The position numbers and the translations under genes were made by a program. The notes below the pieces were generated by a model that saw only the letters and a program-made list of their open reading frames with translations, ran no database searches and was not told the DNA's origin. From Caldifarciminota bacterium (GTDB lineage: Bacteria; Hydrothermota; Tepidihabitantia; B3-TA06): 12,951 nt of DNA. Below, piece after piece: positions 1 through 4,958 of this stretch (within the stretch, counting starts at the first letter, position 1; every line of letters begins with the position of its first letter). The stretch is from contig WJJO01000091.1 of assembly GCA_014729665.1 (NCBI GenBank), forward strand, positions 1 to 12,951. Direction: 5' to 3'.

Positions 1-9
1 AGGAATAGC

Positions 10-429
10 CTACTCCCCCACTAACTGCACATGCAGTTTCCTCGAGCGCGGGCGGTTGTCGAAATCGATATAGGTTACCTGCTGCCAGGTGCCCAGAACG
101 AGTTTCCCGTCCTTGAACGGTACGGAAAAGGATGTTCCGATTAAAGCGGAGCGCAGATGGGAAAACCCGTTCCCGTCACCCCAGGCGGCGTCGTGGTGAT
201 AGGCGCGGTCTGAGGGTATGAGTTTTTCCAACAGTTCTGAAAGGTCTTTTAACACCCCCGATTCGTACTCGATTGTCGTTATACCTCCGGTCGATCCGGG
301 GAGGATTACCGTAAGGATACCATCCTTGAGCTTGGAGGCCTTGAGGATTTCCTTAAGCCTCGGGGTTAAGTTGTGCATGTCAGCAAAGCCCTTGGCCTGT
401 AAGCTTATACTTTCAGAAAAAACACTCAT
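10..429 (-). CDS. yjbQ: YjbQ/UPF0047 family protein (secondary thiamine-phosphate synthase family)
   Basis: This is a complete 139-residue cytoplasmic protein of the YjbQ (UPF0047) family, and its length is normal for the family. The conserved blocks are all visible: GSTGGITTIEYE at residues 45-56, YHHD at 77-80, DGNGFSHLRSALIGTS at 85-100 and LGTWQQ at 112-117, followed by the usual D-x-R-x-R-x-hydrophobic tail. Family members are annotated as having a side thiamine-phosphate synthase activity in E. coli; the physiological role is poorly settled, so the family call is firm and the reaction is not. I chose the ATG at 429 because AAGGAG (435-440) sits 5 bases upstream. An in-frame GTG at 435 overlaps that ribosome binding site and is unlikely to be the start. 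The gene lies downstream of the GGDEF gene on the same strand, separated by the four-helix-bundle unit. Confidence 0.9.
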   Translation of the reverse strand: MSVFSESISLQAKGFADMHNLTPRLKEILKASKLKDGILTVILPGSTGGITTIEYESGVLKDLSELLEKLIPSDRAYHHDAAWGDGNGFSHLRSALIGTSFSVPFKDGKLVLGTWQQVTYIDFDNRPRSRKLHVQLVGE

Positions 430-434
430 CAGCA

Positions 435-440
435 CTCCTT
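435..440 (-). promoter_or_regulatory. Shine-Dalgarno site AAGGAG that fixes the YjbQ start
   Basis: AAGGAG on the minus strand lies 5 bases before the ATG at 429. It overlaps the alternative GTG at 433-435, so it argues for the shorter 139-residue product. Confidence 0.75.
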
Positions 441-468
441 ATTACATCATTTCAGACGATTGGGTAAT

Positions 469-500
469 CGCTCACCGCTGACCGCTTATCGCTGACCGCT
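469..500 (+). repeat. Left heptamer array, inverted relative to the right array
   Basis: Successive 7-base units can be read directly: CGCTCAC (469-475), CGCTGAC (476-482), CGCTTAT (483-489), CGCTGAC (490-496) and a partial CGCT (497-500). The first 25 bases match the reverse complement of 901-925 at 22 positions. A further degenerate CAGCGG occurs at about 513-518, just past the stop codon of the four-helix-bundle gene. The array lies about 40 bases upstream of the YjbQ start and immediately downstream of the four-helix-bundle gene. Confidence 0.85.
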
Positions 501-523
501 ATTGGTGAATTTCAGCGGAAAAA

Positions 524-880
524 TTAAGCATCTCTCAACCTTCTATAAAGCCTGGTAAGCATACGCTTTACGTCTTCATATCTTTTATCCAGTTGGATGT
601 AAGATTCCTGAGATATATAGTTAAGGTCCTTACTCAGGAGTAATTGGTATCTTACTTCTTCACATGAACCCAAAGACACATTAACAAATTGGGCGAACTC
701 CTTTTGTGTCTCTCGGGCAGCACCTTCTGATAAGTTCATGGGTATAGAGTATGCTGCCCGCCTCATTTGAGAAATTAACCCAAAGGTCTCTTGTTTGGGG
801 AGTTTATTTGTCATTCTATATACATCCAATGCCAACTCGTGGGACTTCTTGAATACATCATATTTCCTAATATTTCTCAT
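524..880 (-). CDS. Four-helix-bundle protein, S23 / 23S rRNA intervening-sequence (IVP-like) family
   Basis: This is a complete 118-residue, basic, all-helical protein. It shows the family signature: an N-terminal Y-x-V-F-K-K-S-H-E-L segment (residues 7-16), ETFGLISQMRRAAYSIPMNL (31-50), SEGAARET (51-58), EFAQFVNVSLGSCEEVRYQL (61-80) and a final basic helix. The family was first met as the protein encoded in intervening sequences of spirochaete 23S rRNA genes. Stand-alone copies are scattered in many genomes and their function is unknown; nucleic-acid binding is suspected from their charge. There is no rRNA sequence around this copy. The gene is much more AT-rich than its neighbours and lies inside inverted heptamer arrays. 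Its ATG at 878-880 has only a weak upstream GGGA. The family call is firm and a function is not assigned. Confidence 0.9.
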   Translation of the reverse strand: MRNIRKYDVFKKSHELALDVYRMTNKLPKQETFGLISQMRRAAYSIPMNLSEGAARETQKEFAQFVNVSLGSCEEVRYQLLLSKDLNYISQESYIQLDKRYEDVKRMLTRLYRRLRDA

Positions 881-900
881 TCTATATCCCTAATGCGGCG

Positions 901-925
901 AGCGGTAGGCGGTCAGCGGTAAGCG
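901..925 (-). repeat. Right heptamer array, inverted relative to the left array
   Basis: On the plus strand the units read AGCGGTA (901-907), GGCGGTC (908-914), AGCGGTA (915-921) and partial AGCG (922-925), with a degenerate TGCGGCG just before (894-900). Read on the minus strand these are CGCTTAC, CGCTGAC, CGCCTAC and CGCT, the same family as 469-500. The array ends 3 bases from the GGDEF stop codon and lies just upstream of the four-helix-bundle start. Confidence 0.85.
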
Positions 926-928
926 TTT

Positions 929-3208
929 TTATCCCTCCCCAAGCAGTTTCTGCGCCTGCGGGCTCAGCTCACGGTACCCGAGTTCGAATGCCCGCATTAT
1001 CTCCTGGCGCGCCTTTTCCCTGCGGCCCAAAGCCAGGAGCGCCTCTCCCTGGTGATAGATGGCGGAGGCGTCTGTCGGGTCCTCGGCAAGTGCAAGTGAC
1101 AGATATTCGAGAGCCTTCTCGGTAGCTCCCAGGTAAAGGAGTGCTATAGCGTAGTCCCTCCAGTGCCAGGCCGCGAGTTTGCCCTTCTTCTTATCGACCA
1201 GTTTCTCGTACGCATCGACAGCTTCCTGGTTGCGGCCCAGTTCGAAAGCTGCGGTTGCCGCTACCTCGAGAGCCTGAAGGTTGGATGTATCGGAGTCAAG
1301 CACCTGGTGTGCGGCCTCGAGTGCCTCCTCCTGCTTGCCCAGGTATGAAAGGGCTTCGGCATTGTAGAGAAGCGATTTCGCATCGGAAATCCCGAAGGTC
1401 TGAAGCTGGGAGAACTCCTCGGCGACCTTGTCGAGTTCGTCGTGCTCGTAGTAGAAGTAAAGCTTCAAAAGAAGTATCTCCGGATCGAGCACGAGGGTCT
1501 GGTTTATCCCCTTGAACCTGGCTATATCGACCCCTTTCTGGGCTATGTCCAGTGCACGTGAACGGTCGAGTCCCTTGACAGCGCTGTCGTATACGACCGC
1601 GCTGAAGGTCGCCTTGTCCTGTTTGGCGTATCTTTTCTTCAGCTCTTTGATGCCCTCTTCGACCTTTTTAGCAGATGTAGCCGCCGGAAGCCAACCAATT
1701 AAATCACCCGATATGGCGCTCACCGCCTCGCCCGGGACAACCATCCTTTCCAGCTCCGCCGCAAGACTCCGGTAAAGCTCCTTTACCGTCGATGATCCCC
1801 TCTGGTCCCTTATGGTTGCGAGATTGTCGAAGAAGAAAAGGACCATGATGAAATGCTCCCGCTCCTGGCTCTCGCGCAGCCGTGTCTCGAACTGCGATCG
1901 CGAGGAAACCCGTGACTCCTTCCTTCTGTCCTTGCGCCGCCGGTCTGACGTGGTTCGTTTGCTGCGCTTCGAGGGCGGCACCCACTCCAGAAGAAATCCT
2001 GTCTCGGGACTGAAGACCTCACCCGCCTTGCGCAGTGCGAACGATACCTGGGGCTGACATAAGATGACCTCGATTTCGCCAAGGACGATTCTCGGATAGT
2101 AGCCGATTACCTTCTGCGAACCGGGCTGGATGACGGGCTCTTCGTCTGTGAACTTGCGGTTGTCGTAGACCTTGAACACGTCCTCGACGTCCACACCCAT
2201 GTCCGAACCCAGATCGATTGTTACAATCCCGGTGCGTACATCGAAGTCTATCACCGTCCCGCCCTCGTCGCGGATTCGCTCGAACGCCATGATGCGGTTT
2301 CGCCCCAGCTTCTTTGCCACGTAGGTTGCAACGTCGGCCTGCTCGTAGAGCTGTTCGAGCTCGCCTGAAAGTCCTTCTTCGGACGTACGCATGATGACCG
2401 CACTGTCGCCTGTTGATATACCTATGCTGGCCGTAACGTTGGGGATCGAAAGGGTCTTGAAATCCGGGTTATCCCGGCGGTAGCGTTCCAGTTCAGCAGA
2501 TGTCGGTATCTGGGTGTCGTCTATGTATGCCCTGAGTTTCTCCCCAACCTCGCCTGCATCCTTCGTGGTTACATAGGGCACCAGCACCCCGAACTCCTCT
2601 CCCCCGAGACGCGCAAGAAGCACACCCTCGCAGTCTTCTCCCGTGAAGAACTCCCGAACGTGCCTTGCGAAGGAACGCAGCACCTCGTCGCCGAATCGGT
2701 GCCCGAGCGTATCGTTGACCGATTTGAAGTGGTCTAAGTCGAGGTGGAAGAACGATAACGCAGGACTGCGCTTCTTTCCACCCGACTTCTTGGCAGATGC
2801 CGCCTTCTTGACGCCTATTGCGGTCTCCAGCATTCGCTTGCGGAAGGCATCCTTTTTTAAGAATCCTGTCAGACCGTCCCGGTCGCGCTCCTCGCGCAGG
2901 AGAAAGTTCGATATCAGGAACGACAGGAGGCTCGATATCCCCGTAAGGTCGAGTTTCGAGCCGTCGTCTGCCGATACGACACCGACAAGTCGTCCGCCAG
3001 CACCGTATATTGATATCGCGAGTTTTCCCTCTATTTGCTTTTCCTTTGCGCGTCCCAGTTCCTGGACAAGCTCATCGACGTCAAAACCCTTGTCTGCAGA
3101 CGTAAGGACTTCCTCATTCAACATGAAGGAAATACCTGAAAGTCTTGCCCCCAGGGGCTTCAGGGCCTTAGAGGCCTCCTTACGGAACTCATCCAATGCC
3201 TTGCTCAT
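929..3208 (-). CDS. GGDEF diguanylate cyclase with a second degenerate GGDEF-like domain and C-terminal TPRs
   Basis: This 759-residue protein has no signal peptide or membrane segment and is probably cytoplasmic. Residues 1-105 form a small GAF-like regulatory region (weak call). Residues 108-312 are a GGDEF domain: DGLTG at 111-115, metal-binding Asp157 in DLDHFKSVND (157-166), the active-site GGEEF at 202-206, and a C-terminal ADVATYVAKKLGRNR (291-305). It should make cyclic-di-GMP. The RxxD inhibitory site expected at 193-196 reads CEGV, so product inhibition is probably lost. Residues 313-411 are an uncharacterised extension, followed by a very basic linker (412-432). Residues 450-577 resemble a second GGDEF fold in which the signature reads SGDLIGWLP (500-508), so it is probably catalytically dead. 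Residues 585-755 are TPR-like helices, a likely partner-binding surface. There is no Shine-Dalgarno site before the ATG; a promoter sits directly upstream. Confidence 0.88.
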   Translation of the reverse strand: MSKALDEFRKEASKALKPLGARLSGISFMLNEEVLTSADKGFDVDELVQELGRAKEKQIEGKLAISIYGAGGRLVGVVSADDGSKLDLTGISSLLSFLISNFLLREERDRDGLTGFLKKDAFRKRMLETAIGVKKAASAKKSGGKKRSPALSFFHLDLDHFKSVNDTLGHRFGDEVLRSFARHVREFFTGEDCEGVLLARLGGEEFGVLVPYVTTKDAGEVGEKLRAYIDDTQIPTSAELERYRRDNPDFKTLSIPNVTASIGISTGDSAVIMRTSEEGLSGELEQLYEQADVATYVAKKLGRNRIMAFERIRDEGGTVIDFDVRTGIVTIDLGSDMGVDVEDVFKVYDNRKFTDEEPVIQPGSQKVIGYYPRIVLGEIEVILCQPQVSFALRKAGEVFSPETGFLLEWVPPSKRSKRTTSDRRRKDRRKESRVSSRSQFETRLRESQEREHFIMVLFFFDNLATIRDQRGSSTVKELYRSLAAELERMVVPGEAVSAISGDLIGWLPAATSAKKVEEGIKELKKRYAKQDKATFSAVVYDSAVKGLDRSRALDIAQKGVDIARFKGINQTLVLDPEILLLKLYFYYEHDELDKVAEEFSQLQTFGISDAKSLLYNAEALSYLGKQEEALEAAHQVLDSDTSNLQALEVAATAAFELGRNQEAVDAYEKLVDKKKGKLAAWHWRDYAIALLYLGATEKALEYLSLALAEDPTDASAIYHQGEALLALGRREKARQEIMRAFELGYRELSPQAQKLLGEG

Positions 3209-3213
3209 GCATC

Positions 3214-3241
3214 AGTCTAATCGGGTAGGTGCATCTGTCAA
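3214..3241 (-). promoter_or_regulatory. Sigma70-like promoter for the GGDEF gene, predicted leaderless
   Basis: On the minus strand a perfect TTGACA (3236-3241) is followed after 16 bases by TAGACT (3214-3219). Only 5 bases separate the -10 box from the ATG at 3208. Normal start-site spacing would put +1 on or next to the A of the start codon, giving a leaderless mRNA. This agrees with the absence of a Shine-Dalgarno sequence. Confidence 0.6.
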
Positions 3242-3293
3242 GCATTACACCCTAAAATAAAATTCAGGAAAATAACACTTGACTTTAATCAAG

Positions 3294-3318
3294 ATGAGGC
3301 GTTTCCTCATGAAACGCC
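3294..3318 (+). promoter_or_regulatory. Two overlapping, mutually exclusive hairpins in the leader of the TPR gene
   Basis: ATGAGG (3294-3299) can pair with CCTCAT (3305-3310) around a 5-base loop. GGCGTTTC (3298-3305) can pair with GAAACGCC (3311-3318) around a 5-base loop. The arms share bases, so only one can form at a time. The structures end about 10 bases before the strong ribosome binding site AGGAGG (3328-3333) of the next gene, a position suited to translational control. Regulatory function is inferred from geometry only. Confidence 0.35.
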
Positions 3319-3337
3319 GATTCACCCAGGAGGGACT

Positions 3338-4696
3338 ATGTTTAATATGTTACTTCTCTTACTCAGTCAGGCCGGTGCGGATGTCTGTAACTGCGGGCTT
3401 TCGGCCCGTGAGTTTGCCGCAGATACCCAGATATCGAGACCGCACTGGTACATCTCTTATGAATCAAAGACCCCTGCCCCGTTCGACAAGGCCGCGATGC
3501 GGTTACTGGAGTTTGCCGATTCCTTCTACTTTGCGTCGAGTGATACGATGCTAAGCACACAGTGTCAGAGGGAAGTACGCAGAGTGGCATATGCATTGTA
3601 CGAGGCTGTAATTGTGACATTTCCGGACTCATACGCGGAACCTTATGCAAAAACCGTCCTCGCGTGGAGTTTACTGGAGGATGGATTCTTTCGCGAAGCG
3701 GCTAATGAGTTCAAGTCTATATTCGACAATGCCTTAAATCCAGTCGACGCTAGAATTATTGCCGCGTACGGAAAGGCTTTATCTCACTACTACCTTGTAG
3801 ACTACGATTCTGCGCTCGTGTGGTTCTTTGAACCGGATGATTACGTGAAGGAACTCAACGTTACCGTATTCCGTGATTCGGTCACGCAGGTTATATCGTA
3901 CAACGAAACCGCAGATTCCATAATCTGTTATGGGTTACTTAACAAAGCACAGATAGCCGAAGAATTAATATGGTGGTATGATGCCTTAACCATTTGGTAT
4001 CATGTTAAAGACAACTACCCGCTGCGACCTGCCGCAGGTCAGGCGTGGGTAAGGCTTGTCGACTTTTATCTTCAAGCAAAAGAGGTGGATAAGGCTATTT
4101 CAGCAACCGACGATTTGAAGTCCTTGAAGGGTAAACACCCTCTAATATATCAAGAGGCTTATTCGTATGCCTTGGCTTTGATGTTACTATATATGCACGA
4201 GGTTGCCAGAGAATCCGGAGATGAGGAATATCGCAAACTAATACTCAGTTTGCAAGAAGTTTCCGAATACGTCGAAAGGATCTACTACGACAGGGCTATG
4301 GAGTATACCGATACCGCAGAGATTGATAGTGTACACAGGTATATAGAACTCATAAGAGAGTTCAATTATACAAGTAAGCACCTGCCCAGACCTATGACGC
4401 TTCTCGGCCTGATCCTTGTAGAAGCTGAACGCTACGAAGAGGCTGATAGTGTATTCCAGGAGCTAAAGGACTTCCCCGATGCAGCGTCGACGCTTAACCT
4501 TTTGCCGATTGTTGTGCTTCAGCAGGCATGTATACAATACAGGCAAGGAAAGTACGCAGGGGCAGTTGCAGGACTCGAAGCATGGCTAGATACTCACAAG
4601 AGCAGTCTCGATGTTGACCCCAATCTTACAGCCGAGGTATACTGGTTCTTTGCAATGTCCTCGATGAAACGCGCTGATGCTGAAACCATACCATAG
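3338..4696 (+). CDS. Exported TPR-like repeat protein, C terminus cut by an in-frame TAG
   Basis: This 452-residue open frame starts at an ATG preceded by a strong AGGAGG (3328-3333). The N terminus is short and very hydrophobic (residues 1-10, five leucines in a row), suggesting a signal sequence but without a basic head. The rest is helical and TPR-like: clear helix pairs at about residues 104-132, 138-163, 234-260, 352-377 and 392-419. It has no catalytic motif that I recognise and is probably a periplasmic or cell-surface scaffold. The frame stops at TAG (4694-4696) in the middle of what looks like a TPR helix pair and continues in phase for 46 more codons. Its G+C is visibly lower than the genes to its right (about 42% in the line at 3901, about 55% in the line at 8341). 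That fits recent acquisition, relaxed selection or decay. No specific family is recognised. Confidence 0.75.
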   Translation: MFNMLLLLLSQAGADVCNCGLSAREFAADTQISRPHWYISYESKTPAPFDKAAMRLLEFADSFYFASSDTMLSTQCQREVRRVAYALYEAVIVTFPDSYAEPYAKTVLAWSLLEDGFFREAANEFKSIFDNALNPVDARIIAAYGKALSHYYLVDYDSALVWFFEPDDYVKELNVTVFRDSVTQVISYNETADSIICYGLLNKAQIAEELIWWYDALTIWYHVKDNYPLRPAAGQAWVRLVDFYLQAKEVDKAISATDDLKSLKGKHPLIYQEAYSYALALMLLYMHEVARESGDEEYRKLILSLQEVSEYVERIYYDRAMEYTDTAEIDSVHRYIELIREFNYTSKHLPRPMTLLGLILVEAERYEEADSVFQELKDFPDAASTLNLLPIVVLQQACIQYRQGKYAGAVAGLEAWLDTHKSSLDVDPNLTAEVYWFFAMSSMKRADAETIP

Positions 4697-4837
4697 GTCA
4701 AGGCAGAGTATTACAGCAAATCTATGAAGATCCTTGAAACACTACCTGAGGAATACTCAACAACCACCATCTACAAGTTATGCTACGCAGATAAGATAAA
4801 GGAAATAGTGAAACGACTTGGGGCTAATCTACGCTAA
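4697..4837 (+). pseudogene. In-frame continuation of the TPR protein beyond the TAG
   Basis: Reading on in the same frame after the TAG gives 46 sense codons ending in TAA (4835-4837). The predicted peptide has a helical, TPR-like character: VKAEYYSKSMKILETLP, then a second helix ending in KRLGANLR. It completes the helix pair interrupted by the stop and would make a 499-residue protein. A single C-to-T change (CAG to TAG) would explain the break. TAG is also the natural stop of the next gene (9195-9197), so general reassignment of TAG is not supported. The alternatives are a nonsense mutation, a sequencing error or stop-codon readthrough. Confidence 0.6.
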
Positions 4838-4874
4838 AGAAACCTAGGAACATATTAGAAAATCGTACTTCATT

Positions 4875-4919
4875 CACCCAATGTCTCCGCCCTGAGACAT
4901 CCTAACAGGGTGGTGTTTT
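4875..4919 (+). terminator. Nested hairpin with a short T-run downstream of the TPR gene
   Basis: A perfect 7-base stem, ATGTCTC (4881-4887) with GAGACAT (4894-4900), has a 6-base loop. It is enclosed by a second 5-base pairing, CACCC (4875-4879) with GGGTG (4908-4912). TTTT follows at 4916-4919. It lies 38 bases after the TAA at 4837 and just before the promoter of the next gene, as expected for a terminator. The T-run is short, so the strength is uncertain. Confidence 0.45.
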
Positions 4920-4924
4920 ACTGC

Positions 4925-4952
4925 TTGACAAATATCCGATTTAGGGTAGAGT
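4925..4952 (+). promoter_or_regulatory. Sigma70-like promoter for the propeller/PorV operon, predicted leaderless
   Basis: A perfect TTGACA (4925-4930) is followed after 16 bases by TAGAGT (4947-4952), and the ATG begins 6 bases later at 4959. The geometry almost copies the promoter of the GGDEF gene. A better-looking TACAAT at 4952-4957 is 21 bases from the -35 box and would start transcription inside the gene, so I prefer TAGAGT. There is no Shine-Dalgarno site before the ATG. Confidence 0.55.
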
Positions 4953-4958
4953 ACAATT

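Larger units (their letters stand above)
469..925 (-). mobile_element. Putative inserted unit: four-helix-bundle gene between inverted heptamer arrays
   Basis: A 457-base block begins and ends with inverted 7-base repeat arrays and contains a single gene on the minus strand. Its base composition differs from its surroundings: the line starting at 601 is about one third G+C, while the line starting at 1021 inside the next gene is about two thirds. Removing the block would leave about 40 bases between the GGDEF stop and the YjbQ start, a normal operon spacing. No transposase, reverse transcriptase or clear target-site duplication is visible. Mobility is therefore an inference from architecture and composition, and the block could instead be an old resident gene with repeat-rich flanks. 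Confidence 0.4.

Noticed and set aside
430..435. GTG start at 435 giving a 141-residue YjbQ protein
   Set aside because: The GTG overlaps the ribosome binding site AAGGAG. The ATG at 429 is correctly spaced from it.
469..500. CRISPR array
   Set aside because: Units are 7 bases with no spacers between them.
469..925. 23S rRNA intervening sequence or diversity-generating retroelement (Avd-like protein)
   Set aside because: No rRNA sequence flanks the gene, and there is no reverse transcriptase or template/variable repeat pair in the window.
2643..3260. 205-codon plus-strand open frame opposite the GGDEF gene
   Set aside because: It is Ser/Arg/Pro-rich, matches no family, and mirrors the codon bias of a well-supported gene on the other strand.
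3279..3307. TTGACT at 3279-3284 as the promoter of the TPR gene
   Set aside because: No acceptable -10 box lies 15-19 bases downstream (sequence there is GTTTCC/TTTCCT). It may be part of an imperfect palindrome CTTGA...TCAAG instead.
3279..3554. 91-codon plus-strand frame overlapping the start of the TPR gene
   Set aside because: Its ATG-like start has no ribosome binding site and it is out of frame with the TPR gene, which has a strong one. The peptide has no recognisable features.
4694..4696. Genome-wide recoding of TAG (for example as an amino acid)
   Set aside because: TAG is used as the natural stop at 9195-9197, immediately before the next gene, and no other in-frame TAG interruption is seen.
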